From Craterilacuibacter sp. RT1T (lineage in GTDB: Bacteria; Pseudomonadota; Gammaproteobacteria; Burkholderiales; Chromobacteriaceae), in contig NZ_JAMFLI010000003.1 of the NCBI RefSeq assembly GCF_023502145.1, forward strand, positions 292,989 to 356,988: a stretch of DNA of 64,000 nucleotides, given 5' to 3'. The position numbers were made by a program, and so were the translations under genes. Of this stretch, positions 49,068 to 59,025 are shown piece by piece; the stretch's first letter is position 1; each line of letters opens with the position of its first letter. The notes beneath the pieces are model-generated. The model saw only the letters and a list, made by a program, of their open reading frames with translations, searched no databases and was not told the origin of the DNA.

Positions 49068-51110
49068 TCAGGCCTGCGTTTGCTGTACATAAGCACAATC
49101 TTTGACGCAGTCAGGCGCTGCCATCCCCCCGGAAGACTCTGGCCGGTACAGCACAATACGGTTTCTACCGCCGCGCTTGGCCTGATACATCGCATGGTCG
49201 GCATCATGCAGCACGCGCTCGGCATCGGTGTAGGCACGATCCCCCAGCAATACCCCGATGCTGGCCCCCACCTGAGCCTGATCCGCACCCAGTACGACGG
49301 GGTGGCGCAGTTCGGCCAGCAAGCGCCTAGCCAGATGCAACACCGCCATGGGCTGCGCACTACCGGTCAACAACAAGGCAAACTCGTCACCGGACAAGCG
49401 TGCCAGCGTGTCGTTGCTGCGTACACACGCACTCATGCGTAAAGCCAAGGCTTGCAGCAAAGCATCGCCCGCAGCATGACCAAAGCGGTCATTCACCGCT
49501 TTAAAGCCATCAAGATCGATAAACAGCACGGCAAACTGCAAACCATCGCGCTGCTGCTGGCGCAATGCCTGCTCCAGGCGGTCATGAAACAGATTGCGGT
49601 TCACCAGCCCGGTCAGCGTGTCATGAAATGCCATATGGCGGATCTGGTGCAAAATGGTCTTGCGCTCGGTGATGTCATCCAAATGCAAATGCAATAATTT
49701 GCACCCGTTTTGTAGCAGCACCGTCGCAGTGGCATCACAATCAAATACCGAACCATCCGCCCGACGAAAACGACATTCGCAGCGTTTGGTGTCTCCAGCA
49801 CTCCCCCCCTCATCCAGCATCGTCAGTAACTGCACGGTACGCGTATCGGTCGGGTCCAGCATCTCGGCCAAAGAACGGCCAAGTAGCTGCTGCGCCGAGC
49901 GCTCATGAAATAACAGCACCGCACTGGCATTGATTTCACAGGCCAGACCGCCGCGCAACAGCAACATGCCGTTAATAGAGCTGGCAAAAACAGAGGCAAA
50001 ACGCTGCTCGCTCTCATCCCGCTCATGCAGCATCCGGTTTTTGTCGTCAATCAATTCATTGATGGCGCCGGCAAGATCGGTCACCTCGTCGCGGCCATCC
50101 AGCATCAGACGCTCGACCGGCCCCTCCCCCCGGATGCGCCGAATAGCCATCAGCAGGTGGTGTAAACGACGGCCTACCCGGAATTGCAAGAGGTATAAGG
50201 CCAGCAGCCCGATCAGCAAAATACCGGCAATCGATACCAACGCCATGGTATTGATGTTCGAGATGGCCAATGCCGACACCTCACGCCGGGCGCTGCGCCC
50301 CAGCAATAAAGCTGGCTTATTGTCCAGATTGCGCACGGCGATCCAGCTCTCGATACGGTGCTCGCCCGGTAGCACCAAAACATCCCCGCCGGGCATTTTT
50401 TGGGCGACCCACGCGGTTACCTCATCGGGCAAATCGCGCGAAGTCACAGACAGAATTCGCGTGTCACTGGAGAAAAACGTCGCCTTATTGCGTAACAGTA
50501 TCTTATCCGCGCGCACCCCCCACGCCATATAGCCGGATGGAGTGCCCTTCGCCGCCGTCGGCCTTACCGGCGTCAAAATGATGTAGTACGCCCCGATAGG
50601 CAGTCGTACCACACCGGACAGCACCGCACCATTGGATGTCGTCACCAGTTGGAATAGATGACGGCCAAACTCGCTATCGGCAACCAGACCCTTCACTAGC
50701 CAGGATGGGTTGTACACCATAGTCTTGGCGGTGTTTTCAACCGAGAGCAGCATTAAGCCTTCGGCATTGAAAAATGCCATGAAATCGATGCCGATATCGC
50801 TAAAGCGCTTGGGTGAGAACATCCCGCGCAGAATCTCGGCATTTCCACTCCGGATAAACCGGTCAGTTTCATCCCAGTTGGCCCAGTCTGAAGCCGAACG
50901 ATTCAAACCATAGGCACTTTCCAGAAATACATCACGGGTATGGATAGCTGCATCCTCAGTCAGACGGCGTTCAGCAGCATCAAAAGAAGGGATAAGCAGC
51001 ACGCGCCCCAGCAGCCAGATCAGGATGGCCAGTGCCATACACGACGAGGTCAGGATCAGTGCCGTTTTTCGGGCAAGCGGACCCGGCAGCCATGAGCGTT
51101 CCCAGCGCAT
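49068..51110 (-). CDS. CHASE4-PAS-GGDEF diguanylate cyclase
   Basis: 680-aa membrane signalling protein. TM1 is about residues 15-38. A periplasmic CHASE4 domain follows with its signature RSASDWANWDETDRF. TM2 is near MALVSIAGILLIGLLALYLL, then a HAMP-like linker (LHHLLMAIRRIRGEG). A PAS domain spans about 380-500 (SINGMLLLRGGLACEINASA). The C-terminal cyclase domain has RLSGDEFALLL, an SGDEF variant that is active in other cyclases. No EAL domain. It would make c-di-GMP in response to an unknown periplasmic signal. Monocistronic. Confidence 0.9.
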   Translation of the reverse strand: MRWERSWLPGPLARKTALILTSSCMALAILIWLLGRVLLIPSFDAAERRLTEDAAIHTRDVFLESAYGLNRSASDWANWDETDRFIRSGNAEILRGMFSPKRFSDIGIDFMAFFNAEGLMLLSVENTAKTMVYNPSWLVKGLVADSEFGRHLFQLVTTSNGAVLSGVVRLPIGAYYIILTPVRPTAAKGTPSGYMAWGVRADKILLRNKATFFSSDTRILSVTSRDLPDEVTAWVAQKMPGGDVLVLPGEHRIESWIAVRNLDNKPALLLGRSARREVSALAISNINTMALVSIAGILLIGLLALYLLQFRVGRRLHHLLMAIRRIRGEGPVERLMLDGRDEVTDLAGAINELIDDKNRMLHERDESEQRFASVFASSINGMLLLRGGLACEINASAVLLFHERSAQQLLGRSLAEMLDPTDTRTVQLLTMLDEGGSAGDTKRCECRFRRADGSVFDCDATATVLLQNGCKLLHLHLDDITERKTILHQIRHMAFHDTLTGLVNRNLFHDRLEQALRQQQRDGLQFAVLFIDLDGFKAVNDRFGHAAGDALLQALALRMSACVRSNDTLARLSGDEFALLLTGSAQPMAVLHLARRLLAELRHPVVLGADQAQVGASIGVLLGDRAYTDAERVLHDADHAMYQAKRGGRNRIVLYRPESSGGMAAPDCVKDCAYVQQTQA

Positions 51111-51271
51111 CTACACCCCTCAGAATATCGTTAACCTTGCCGTTGCATCCATGACGTGACCGCATCTTCACGAAGACAAAAAGACTCTACACCAATGCTT
51201 TCGTCATTGTCGATTGGCTACAAAAAATAAATACCCACACCTACCGCAAGGTGTCTTATAAAAGATACCCG

Positions 51272-51766
51272 TTAATAAACAGCCTTCCCGCTACTTAGCC
51301 GAAGATCCAGCACGGCCAAGACCGTATCTACGGTCTGCTGGCGCACGGCTGCACGATCGCCGGCAAAGTGGCGTACAAAGGTCTCGATGCCATCGGGCCC
51401 GGCCAGCGCCAGCCATACCGTCCCCACCGGTTTATCGGGCGAGCCGCCGCCGGGGCCGGCGATACCGGACACCGCGATGCCCCAGTCGGCTCCCGATACC
51501 CGGCAGACCCCCGCAGCCATCTCGCGCACGGTTTGCTCGCTCACCGCACCATAGTTGTCCAGCGTCTGTGGCTGAACACCCAATAGCCCCACCTTTGCCG
51601 CGTTGGCGTAGCTGACCACGCCCCAGCCAAACCAGGCGGAGCTGCCGGCGATATCGGTGAACGCGGCGGCAATCAGTCCGCCGGTGCAGGACTCGGCCGT
51701 GGCAACGGTCTGGCTCTTGGCTAACAAGCATGCGCCTATGCGGCGGCACAGCGCTTCAGTGTTCAT
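51272..51766 (-). CDS. pncC: CinA-C family nicotinamide-nucleotide amidase
   Basis: 164-aa stand-alone CinA C-terminal domain. It deamidates NMN to nicotinate mononucleotide in pyridine-nucleotide recycling. The family core is TVATAESCTGGLIAAAFTDI (residues about 21-40), followed by GVVSYANAAK and VSGIAGPGGGSPDKPVGTVW. Length fits the family (about 160). The 5' end overlaps the pgi stop by 11 bp, so the two are coupled. Confidence 0.92.
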   Translation of the reverse strand: MNTEALCRRIGACLLAKSQTVATAESCTGGLIAAAFTDIAGSSAWFGWGVVSYANAAKVGLLGVQPQTLDNYGAVSEQTVREMAAGVCRVSGADWGIAVSGIAGPGGGSPDKPVGTVWLALAGPDGIETFVRHFAGDRAAVRQQTVDTVLAVLDLRLSSGKAVY

Positions 51767-53405
51767 GCAATTGCCGGTAGTGATGGATCAAGCCCGTCGT
51801 CGAACTGTCATGCATACCGACGCCTTTGGCCGGATTAAGTTCGGGCAGGATGGTGCGCGCCAGTGCTTTGCCATACTCGACCCCCCACTGGTCGAAAGAA
51901 TTCAGCCCCCAGACTGCGCCTTGCACAAACACCTTGTGTTCATACAAGGCAAGCAGCATGCCCAGGCTGTGCGGTGTCACCTTGTCCAGCGCCAGCGTAT
52001 TGCTGGGCTGATTACCTGGGAAGGTCTTTTGTGGCGCCAGCATGTCCAGCGTTTCGCCATCCATGCCGGCCAGTTCGGCCATGGCCTCGGTGCCGGTCTT
52101 GCCGCGCATCAGCGCCTCGGTCTGGGCAAAGGCATTGGCCACCAGCACCTGATGCTGGGCCGCATCGTAATGCCCCTGCATCGGCACGATAAAATCGCAC
52201 GGCACCAGACGGGTTCCCTGATGCAGCAACTGGAAGAAGGCGTGCTGGCTGTTGACGCCCTCTTCGCCCCAGATCACCGGCCCGGTATCGAAATCGAGGC
52301 GCTCGCCATAGCGACCGACCCGCTTGCCGTTGGACTCCATATCCAGCTGCTGGATATGGGCCGGCAGACGGCGCAGGCCATGATCGTAAGGCATGATGGC
52401 GTGCGTATGTGCGCCATAAAAGGTGTTGTACCAAATGCCGATCAGCGCCAAGAGCACCGGCATATTGGCCTGAAACGGCGCATTGAAAAAATGCGTGTCC
52501 ATTTCGTGCGCGCCGGCAAGTAATGCGTCGAAACATTCGGGCCCGACCGCCAGCATCACCGACAGCCCCACGGTAGACCATACCGAATAACGCCCGCCTA
52601 CCCAGTCCCAGAAGCCGAAACGGTTGGCCGCATCGATGCCGAAACCGGCAACGGCCGCTTCATTGGTCGATACCGCGACAAAATGCTGGTCTATGGCCGC
52701 TTCGGATACGCGTTCGACAAACCAGCGCCGTGCCGCCTGCGCATTGAGCAGGGTTTCCGGCGTGGTAAACGATTTGGACGCGATGATAAACAAGGTGGTG
52801 GCCGGGTCCAGCGTGTCCAGCGTGCGCGCAAGATGGGCCGGATCGACATTGGACACATAATGCAGCTTCGGTCCGCCTTGGGCATAAGGTGCCAGCGCTT
52901 CGGTCGCCAACAGCGGCCCCAGATCCGAGCCGCCTATGCCCAGATTGACGACATCGCTCACCGCACGTCCGTCGTGACCGCGCCACGCACCTGAACGCAC
53001 GCGCCGGGAAAAGTCGCGAATGCGCGCAAGTTCTTCATGGACGTCAGCCACGATATTGCGGCCTTCGACTTCAAGTACCGCATCCTTGGGCAGGCGCAAG
53101 GCGGTATGCAGCACCGCCCGGTTTTCGCTGACATTAATGCGCTCGCCGGCACGCATGCGCGCCATCCAGCCGGACAGGTCGGCTACGTCGGCCAGCTCCA
53201 GCAGCAACTCCAGCGTGCGCTCGCTGATGCGGTTTTTCGAGTAGTCGAGCAGCAAGCCATCCAGCTTGAGCGAAAAGCGCTCAAAACGCTGCGGGTCGGC
53301 CTCGAACAGTTCGCGCATGGGTACATGGCGCGTGGCGCGCTGGTGCTGGTGCAGTTTGGCCCACACTTGCGAGGCATTGATGTCGTTGAAACAGATAGCA
53401 GCCAT
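51756..53405 (-). CDS. pgi: Glucose-6-phosphate isomerase
   Basis: 549-aa isomerase of glycolysis/gluconeogenesis. The PGI signatures are VNLGIGGSDLGPLLATEAL, FIIASKSFTTPETLLNA, and the catalytic region GRYSVWSTVGLSVMLAVG. The second signature is GAVWGLNSFDQWGVEYGKAL, with the essential Lys near the end. Length is standard for the long bacterial form. The gene follows orn on the minus strand after a terminator. Confidence 0.95.
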   Translation of the reverse strand: MAAICFNDINASQVWAKLHQHQRATRHVPMRELFEADPQRFERFSLKLDGLLLDYSKNRISERTLELLLELADVADLSGWMARMRAGERINVSENRAVLHTALRLPKDAVLEVEGRNIVADVHEELARIRDFSRRVRSGAWRGHDGRAVSDVVNLGIGGSDLGPLLATEALAPYAQGGPKLHYVSNVDPAHLARTLDTLDPATTLFIIASKSFTTPETLLNAQAARRWFVERVSEAAIDQHFVAVSTNEAAVAGFGIDAANRFGFWDWVGGRYSVWSTVGLSVMLAVGPECFDALLAGAHEMDTHFFNAPFQANMPVLLALIGIWYNTFYGAHTHAIMPYDHGLRRLPAHIQQLDMESNGKRVGRYGERLDFDTGPVIWGEEGVNSQHAFFQLLHQGTRLVPCDFIVPMQGHYDAAQHQVLVANAFAQTEALMRGKTGTEAMAELAGMDGETLDMLAPQKTFPGNQPSNTLALDKVTPHSLGMLLALYEHKVFVQGAVWGLNSFDQWGVEYGKALARTILPELNPAKGVGMHDSSTTGLIHHYRQLHEH

Positions 53406-53430
53406 GGATCGGATTCAGCCAAAAATGAAA

Positions 53431-53453
53431 AAAGGGTGACGCATCACCCTTTT
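53431..53453 (-). terminator. Terminator between orn and pgi
   Basis: On the minus strand AAAAGGGTGA-tgcg-TCACCCTTTTTTC: an 8-10 bp stem followed by T-rich sequence. It lies just past the orn stop and before pgi. Confidence 0.75.
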
Positions 53454-53473
53454 GATTGTTGTATGCAAAAAGA

Positions 53474-54019
53474 TTATTCGCGGATGAAATTTTCGCGATA
53501 GTAGCGTAGTTCTTCAATGGATTCCATGATGTCGGCCAGCGCCTCGTGCTTGCCTTTTTTCACTACGCCCTTGTAAACATCAGGCTTCCAGCGCTTGCAC
53601 AACTCTTTCAGCGTAGAGACATCCAGATTGCGGTAGTGGAAATAGGCTTCCAGCTTGGGCATCCAGCGCGCCATAAAACGGCGGTCCTGGCCGATGGAGT
53701 TGCCGCACATCGGTGTGACGCGTTCGGCCACATGCTGTTGCATAAAGGCCAATAGCGCCGCCTCGACTTCAGCCTCGCTCAAGGTGGATGCACGCACGCG
53801 CTCGGTCAGGCCGGTGCGGCCATGGGTCTTGGTATTCCACTCATCCATGCCGTTCATGACCGCATCGCTTTGATGCACGACATAGACTTCGGACTGGTCC
53901 AGCACATTGAGCTGGCTATCGGTCACTACCATCGCCACTTCGATAATGCGGTCGGTGTCAGGTTCCAGCCCGGTCATTTCCATGTCGAGCCAGATGAGCT
54001 TGTTCGGATCTTGTGCCAT
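53474..54019 (-). CDS. orn: Oligoribonuclease
   Basis: 181-aa DEDDh 3'-5' exonuclease that degrades 2-5 nt RNAs and pGpG. Exo I is [21 protein letters not shown], Exo II is [20 protein letters not shown], and Exo III is [21 protein letters not shown]. Start [17 protein letters not shown] was chosen over a 58-residue upstream extension that overlaps the divergent M48 gene. As pGpG is the end-product of c-di-GMP turnover, it complements the GGDEF protein nearby. Confidence 0.95.
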   Translation of the reverse strand: MAQDPNKLIWLDMEMTGLEPDTDRIIEVAMVVTDSQLNVLDQSEVYVVHQSDAVMNGMDEWNTKTHGRTGLTERVRASTLSEAEVEAALLAFMQQHVAERVTPMCGNSIGQDRRFMARWMPKLEAYFHYRNLDVSTLKELCKRWKPDVYKGVVKKGKHEALADIMESIEELRYYRENFIRE

Positions 54020-54088
54020 ACTTGCCAGCTTTCTATAAAGATTGCCTATTCTCCGTGATTGCCGCGCGTTCGGCAAACGGCACCGCCC

Positions 54089-55339
54089 ATGACAGCACCC
54101 CTTTTTCACACCCTGTTTCTTGCTGCACTGGCTGTAAGCCTGTGCTTGCGCCTGTTTCTGGCGCAGCGCCAGATCGCCCATGTGCGCGCACACCGCAACG
54201 CGGTTCCGGCCGCATTCGCCAGCAGCATCCCGCTAGCGACCCACCAGCATGCAGCCGACTACACCATCGCCAAAATGCGCCTGAGCATGGCCTCCAGCCT
54301 GTTTGATGCCTTGTTGCTACTGGTGCTGACGCTAGGTGGCGGTTTGCAGTATTTATGGCAGACAAGTGCGCTTGCCGGTCTGGAGGCACTAGGCCAAGGT
54401 CTTGTGTTTGTTGCGCTGACCACACTGCTAAGCGCGCTGGCCGGCCTGCCCTTTACCCTGATTTCGACCTTCGGCATCGAGGCGCATTACGGCTTTAACA
54501 AGATTACGCCGCGTCTTTTCATGAGCGACCTGCTGCGCAGCACCTTGCTGTCGGTGCTGCTGGGCCTGCCGCTACTGGCGCTGGTGCTGTGGCTGATGCA
54601 GGGCGCCGGTACACTGTGGTGGCTATGGGTATGGCTGGTCTGGGCCGGCTTCAGCCTGATTTTGCTACTGGTGTACCCGACTTTCATTGCCCCGCTGTTT
54701 AACCGTTTCCAGCCGCTTGACGATAAGGTGCTGGCCGCACGCATCGACCAACTGCTCAGCCGTACCGGTTTTAAAAGCCAGGGCATTTTCGTTATGGATG
54801 GCTCGCGCCGCTCCAGCCACGGCAATGCCTATTTCACCGGCTTTGGCGCGGCCAAGCGCATCGTGTTTTTCGACACCCTGCTGGGCACGCTAAGCCATGC
54901 CGAAGTTGAAGCGGTGCTGGCGCACGAGTTGGGCCACTTCAAGAAAAAGCATGTTGCCAAGCGCATGGCGACGACCTTTGCGCTGGCGCTGGGTTTTTTG
55001 TTTATCTTGGGCCAGTGTCTGACCAACTTCTGGTTCTATCAGGGCCTGGGGCTCAGCAGCCAGAGCCATGCGATCGCCCTGGTGTTGTTTTTCATGGTGA
55101 TGCCGCTATTCACCTTCCCGCTGACGCCTTTATCCAGCCTGCTGTCGCGCAAGCATGAGTACGAGGCGGATGCGTTCGCCGCCGGCGAAACGGCGGCCAG
55201 CGACCTGATTTCGGCACTGGCCAAGCTCTACCGCGACAATGCGTCCACCCTGACGCCAGACCCGCTTTATTCGGCTTTTTACGACTCGCATCCGCCGGCG
55301 GCGCTGCGTATCGCCCATCTCAAAGGATTACCCGCATGA
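54089..55339 (+). CDS. M48-family membrane metalloprotease (Ste24-like)
   Basis: 416-aa integral-membrane zinc protease. It has several N-terminal TM segments (first at [20 protein letters not shown]) and the zinc motif [14 protein letters not shown]. The third ligand Glu is in [15 protein letters not shown]. It resembles CaaX-protease/Ste24-type bacterial proteins and not HtpX, which is shorter. An in-frame TTG at 54059 was not used; ATG 54089 is the better start. The end overlaps phhB by ATGA. Likely role is membrane protein quality control. Confidence 0.9.
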   Translation: MTAPLFHTLFLAALAVSLCLRLFLAQRQIAHVRAHRNAVPAAFASSIPLATHQHAADYTIAKMRLSMASSLFDALLLLVLTLGGGLQYLWQTSALAGLEALGQGLVFVALTTLLSALAGLPFTLISTFGIEAHYGFNKITPRLFMSDLLRSTLLSVLLGLPLLALVLWLMQGAGTLWWLWVWLVWAGFSLILLLVYPTFIAPLFNRFQPLDDKVLAARIDQLLSRTGFKSQGIFVMDGSRRSSHGNAYFTGFGAAKRIVFFDTLLGTLSHAEVEAVLAHELGHFKKKHVAKRMATTFALALGFLFILGQCLTNFWFYQGLGLSSQSHAIALVLFFMVMPLFTFPLTPLSSLLSRKHEYEADAFAAGETAASDLISALAKLYRDNASTLTPDPLYSAFYDSHPPAALRIAHLKGLPA

Positions 55340-55659
55340 AACTGACCGACCGCTCTTGCAGCGAGAGCTATACCGCGCTGGATGCCAACGATTTGCTGAT
55401 CCATCTGCAGGATTTGCCCGGCTGGCAGTTGCTGGACGGCGCGCTGGTGCATAGCTGGCACTTTGCCGACTACTACCGCACCATGGCCTTTGTGAATGCG
55501 CTGGCTTTTATTGCCCATCAGGAAAACCACCATCCGGATTTGTCCGTGCATTTCAACCGCGTAGTCGTGCGCTTCTCCACCCATGACGCTGACGGCATCA
55601 CCTTGAATGATGTCATCTGCGCCGCCAAATGCAGCGCGCTCGCAGGCGCACACGCATGA
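55336..55659 (+). CDS. phhB: Pterin-4a-carbinolamine dehydratase
   Basis: 107-aa PCD/DCoH enzyme that dehydrates 4a-hydroxytetrahydrobiopterin. The active-site motif is [21 protein letters not shown] (paired His), with the Trp in [10 protein letters not shown]. It starts inside the M48 stop (ATGA) and its own stop overlaps the rsgA start (ATGA). The M48-phhB-rsgA operon order is common in betaproteobacteria. No phenylalanine hydroxylase gene is in the window. Confidence 0.92.
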   Translation: MKLTDRSCSESYTALDANDLLIHLQDLPGWQLLDGALVHSWHFADYYRTMAFVNALAFIAHQENHHPDLSVHFNRVVVRFSTHDADGITLNDVICAAKCSALAGAHA

Positions 55660-56519
55660 AGGCGACCGGACAGATTATCCGCAGTTACGGCCGCCGTTTT
55701 ATCGTCGAATGTGGCGACACCGAATACGACGCCACGACCCGGGCCAAACGGGTGGACTACGCCTGTGGTGACTGGGTCGACATCACCATACAGAATAAAG
55801 AGCAGGCGGTCATCGAGGGCGCGCAGGAGCGGCGCAGCCTGCTCTACCGTCAGGATGACTGGAAAACCAAGGTCATCGCCGCCAATGTGACGCGCATCCT
55901 GTTTGTATCGGCCGCCGTACCCTCGCCCAGTGAAGAACTGCTCGGGCGCTGCCTGATCGCGGCCGAAGCCGCCGATATCGATCCGGTCATCATCGTCAAT
56001 AAAAGCGATCTGCCGGAAACGGCAGCATGGCTGAAGAAGCTCGAGCTGTATCAGCAACTGGGCTATCAGGTCGTGGTGCTGTCGGCACTGGAAAACGCCG
56101 ATGCCATCCGCCCCTTCCTTGAGGGGCATACCTCGGTACTGGTCGGCCAGTCCGGCATGGGCAAGTCAACGCTGACCAATGCCCTGCTGCCGCATGTGAA
56201 TGCGCGCGTAGGCGACATTTCCACCGCACTGGATACCGGCCGCCACACCACCACCCATGCCGCGCTCTATCATCTGGATGAAAACAGCCAGCTGATAGAC
56301 TCACCCGGCTTGCAGGCCTTTGGTCTGGCTCATATTGCCGCGACTGATTTCATTTACTACTTCCCCGAAATGCGGCCGCTTATCGGTCAGTGCCGCTTTC
56401 ACAACTGCTCGCACCGCAACGAACCGGATTGTGCAATCAAGGCCGCCGCCGCACGCGGCGATATCGCCCCGCACCGGCTGGAGCTGTTTCAGCGCCTGAT
56501 CAGCGGCAAGCTGGACTAA
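55656..56519 (+). CDS. rsgA: Ribosome small-subunit-dependent GTPase A
   Basis: 287-aa circularly permuted GTPase that matures the 30S subunit. After an OB fold the G motifs run G4 (IVNKSDLP), G1 ([10 protein letters not shown]), G3 ([11 protein letters not shown]). The C-terminal zinc knuckle is [14 protein letters not shown]. Start [15 protein letters not shown] overlaps the phhB stop; a 9-residue longer frame was rejected. Length is at the short end of the family but complete. Ends at a strong bidirectional terminator. Confidence 0.94.
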   Translation: MKATGQIIRSYGRRFIVECGDTEYDATTRAKRVDYACGDWVDITIQNKEQAVIEGAQERRSLLYRQDDWKTKVIAANVTRILFVSAAVPSPSEELLGRCLIAAEAADIDPVIIVNKSDLPETAAWLKKLELYQQLGYQVVVLSALENADAIRPFLEGHTSVLVGQSGMGKSTLTNALLPHVNARVGDISTALDTGRHTTTHAALYHLDENSQLIDSPGLQAFGLAHIAATDFIYYFPEMRPLIGQCRFHNCSHRNEPDCAIKAAAARGDIAPHRLELFQRLISGKLD

Positions 56520-56558
56520 AAAAACGGGCTTCATGCTGTCATGAAGCCCGTTTTTTTT
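56519..56558. terminator. Bidirectional terminator between rsgA and copA
   Basis: CGGGCTTCATG-ctgt-CATGAAGCCCG with A-run left and eight T right, serving convergent genes. Confidence 0.92.
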
Positions 56559-56576
56559 GCACTGCCGGCGTCAAGC

Positions 56577-58934
56577 CTATTTCCAGCGCCTGAGCAGTAG
56601 GGAATTGCTGACGACAGACACCGAACTCATCGCCATTGCCGCGCCGGCAATCACCGGATTTAACAGGCCGAATGCCGCCAGCGGAATCCCCAGCGTGTTG
56701 TAAATAAAGGCAAAAAACAGGTTCTGGCGGATCTTGGTCAGCGTGGCACGCGACAGGCGGATGGCGTCCAGCAGGTGTAGCAGGTCGCCATGCATCAGCG
56801 TCACATCGGCCGCCTCTATCGCCACATCCGAGCCGGCGCCCATGGCAAAGCTTGCATCGGCGACGGCCAGTGCCGGCGCATCATTCACCCCGTCGCCCAC
56901 CATTCCGACCTTGAGGCCGGCCTTTTTATAGGCCTCGATTTCGGCCGCCTTGTGCTTGGGCTTGACCTCGCCCTTGAATTCGCTGATGCCGGCCTCCTGC
57001 GCAATGGCAGCGGCCGTGTCCTGATTATCCCCGGTGAGCATCACCACCCGGATACCCAGCGCCTGCAAACCGGCCACCGCAGCACGCGAAGACGGCTTGA
57101 GCTTGTCGGCAATGGCCATAAACCCCGCCAGCTCGCCCGCGATGGCCACCGCCACCACCGTGCACCCCTGTCGCGCCCAGGCTTGAGCGGCTTCGGGCAG
57201 CGCCACGCCTAGCCAAGCCGGCTCCCCGATCTTGACTTGCCCGACTCCCTCAACCTCGGCCAGCACCCCTTGGCCGGGCAAGGCTAAAAAACCGTGACTG
57301 GCCGGCAGACTCAGGCCGCGCGCCTGTGCCACCGCCAATAGCGCGCGCGCCAGCGGGTGTTCGGAGCCGGCCTCGACGGCGGCAGCCAAAGCTACGACCT
57401 CGTTTTCGCTGCGCGCGCCTGCGATCACGCCGGCCAGTTCAGGCCGCCCCTCGGTCAGGGTGCCGGTTTTGTCCAGCACCACCAGGCCCAGGCGGCCGGC
57501 GGTTTCCAGCGCCGCTGCATTGCGAAACAGAATGCCGCGCCGCGCCCCGTTGCCTATGCCCACCATCACCGCCGTTGGCGTCGCCAGACCCAGCGCGCAC
57601 GGGCAGGCGATCACCAGCACCGCCACCGCATGCACCAGCGCCTGCGTCCAGCTGCCCATGAGCCAGCCCGTGGCGGCAAAAGTCAGCATGGCTATCGCCA
57701 CCACCACCGGCACAAACACACCGGAAATCACATCGGCCAGGCGCTGTATCGGTGCTTTCGAGCCTTGCGCCTCGCGCACCAGCTTGACGATCTGAGCCAA
57801 CTGGGTACGCCCCCCCACCCCGGTGGCGCGGATTCTGACCATCCCGTCCTGGCTCTTGCTGCCGGCAAACACTTGCGCGCCTTCTGCTTTGACCAGCGGC
57901 AGGCTCTCGCCGGTGAGCAGGCTTTCGTCAAAGCTGGCCTGGCCGGACAGAATCACCCCATCCACCGGCACATTTTCACCATTGCGCACCACCACGATAT
58001 CGCCGGCGACCAGCTCGCTGACGGCGACGTCGGCAAAACCACCATCGCGCTCGACCCGGGCCTGTTTGGGCGCCAGACGGATCAGCGCCTCAATCGCACC
58101 GCTGGTTTTGCCCTTGGCACGCGCTTCCATCAATTTACCCAGCAGCACCAGCGTAATCACGGCGGCACTGGCTTCGAAATACACATGCAGATGCGTCAGC
58201 CCAGCCAGCGTGACCCAGGCCGAAAAACCCCATGCCATGCTGGTGCCCAGCGCGACCAATACATCCATATTGGCACCGCCACCGCGCAAGGCGCTATACG
58301 CCCCCTTGTAAAAGCGCCAGCCGACATAAAACTGCACCGGCGTAGCCAAGAGCAGCTGCAAAGAGCGCGGCAACCAGCCGTGATGCTCGCCGGCGAGCAT
58401 GGCCAGCATCTCCAGCAAGAAGGGCAAGGTCAGCAGCAAGGACAAGAGGAAGATTTTCAGCTCATGCCGGTACTGCGCCGCATGGCGAACTTGGGCGGCA
58501 TCGTTGTCGGCCTCATCCGTCAGCGCACGCGCGCCATAACCGGCTTTTTGAATGGCCGCAATCAGGGCACCGGTGCTTTGCGTCCCCTCGGGAAAATGCA
58601 CTTGCACCGTTTCACTGGCAAAATTGACGACCGCCTCCACCCCGGGCAGGCGATTCAATACCTTTTCGATACGCGTGGCACAGGATGCGCAGCTCATTCC
58701 CTCCAGCGCCAGCTCCATCGAAGCCTGCGGTACGCTAAAACCGGCCTTGGCAATGGCTTGCGTAACGGCGGACAAGGTTTGCTTGTCGGTGTCCAGATTC
58801 AGCTGCACGCTTTCGCTGGCAAAGCTGACACTGGCATCGACCCCGTCCAGCCGCCCCAGCACTTTTTCTATCCGCGTCGCGCAAGCGGCGCAGCTCATGC
58901 CGTCTATGGGCAAGGTCAGGGTTACGGTACGCAT
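56577..58934 (-). CDS. copA: Copper-translocating P1B-type ATPase
   Basis: 785-aa Cu(I) exporter. Two N-terminal HMA domains carry GMSCAACATRIE and GMSCASCATRIE. Membrane CPC motif is VIACPCALGLATPTAVMVG, the phosphorylation site is LDKTGTLTEG, and the hinge is GDGVNDAPALAVADASFAMG. A His-Pro segment is GSEHPLARAL. Start MRTVTLTLPIDGMSC follows GGAGTG; the 14-residue upstream extension lies across the preceding terminator. It is monocistronic and convergent with rsgA. No CueR or CopZ gene is seen next to it. Confidence 0.94.
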   Translation of the reverse strand: MRTVTLTLPIDGMSCAACATRIEKVLGRLDGVDASVSFASESVQLNLDTDKQTLSAVTQAIAKAGFSVPQASMELALEGMSCASCATRIEKVLNRLPGVEAVVNFASETVQVHFPEGTQSTGALIAAIQKAGYGARALTDEADNDAAQVRHAAQYRHELKIFLLSLLLTLPFLLEMLAMLAGEHHGWLPRSLQLLLATPVQFYVGWRFYKGAYSALRGGGANMDVLVALGTSMAWGFSAWVTLAGLTHLHVYFEASAAVITLVLLGKLMEARAKGKTSGAIEALIRLAPKQARVERDGGFADVAVSELVAGDIVVVRNGENVPVDGVILSGQASFDESLLTGESLPLVKAEGAQVFAGSKSQDGMVRIRATGVGGRTQLAQIVKLVREAQGSKAPIQRLADVISGVFVPVVVAIAMLTFAATGWLMGSWTQALVHAVAVLVIACPCALGLATPTAVMVGIGNGARRGILFRNAAALETAGRLGLVVLDKTGTLTEGRPELAGVIAGARSENEVVALAAAVEAGSEHPLARALLAVAQARGLSLPASHGFLALPGQGVLAEVEGVGQVKIGEPAWLGVALPEAAQAWARQGCTVVAVAIAGELAGFMAIADKLKPSSRAAVAGLQALGIRVVMLTGDNQDTAAAIAQEAGISEFKGEVKPKHKAAEIEAYKKAGLKVGMVGDGVNDAPALAVADASFAMGAGSDVAIEAADVTLMHGDLLHLLDAIRLSRATLTKIRQNLFFAFIYNTLGIPLAAFGLLNPVIAGAAMAMSSVSVVSNSLLLRRWK

Positions 58935-58945
58935 GGCAACACTCC

Positions 58946-58974
58946 AAAAAATAAAGCCCACCGCATGGGTGGGC
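58946..58974 (-). terminator. Terminator of the EamA gene, abutting the copA ribosome site
   Basis: On the minus strand GCCCACC-catgc-GGTGGGC followed by TTTATTTTTT. The T-run runs straight into the copA ribosome-binding site (GGAG), so the hairpin also lies in any longer copA leader. Confidence 0.75.
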
Positions 58975-59025
58975 ATGATCCAGACTTCACTAAATATGAT
59001 CAGCTTCGATACAACACCGGCGCCC

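Noticed and set aside
56577..58934. Possible copA leader riboregulation from the hairpin at 58956-58974
   Set aside because: The hairpin with T-run lies where the terminator of the upstream same-strand EamA gene is expected, which explains it without a regulatory role.
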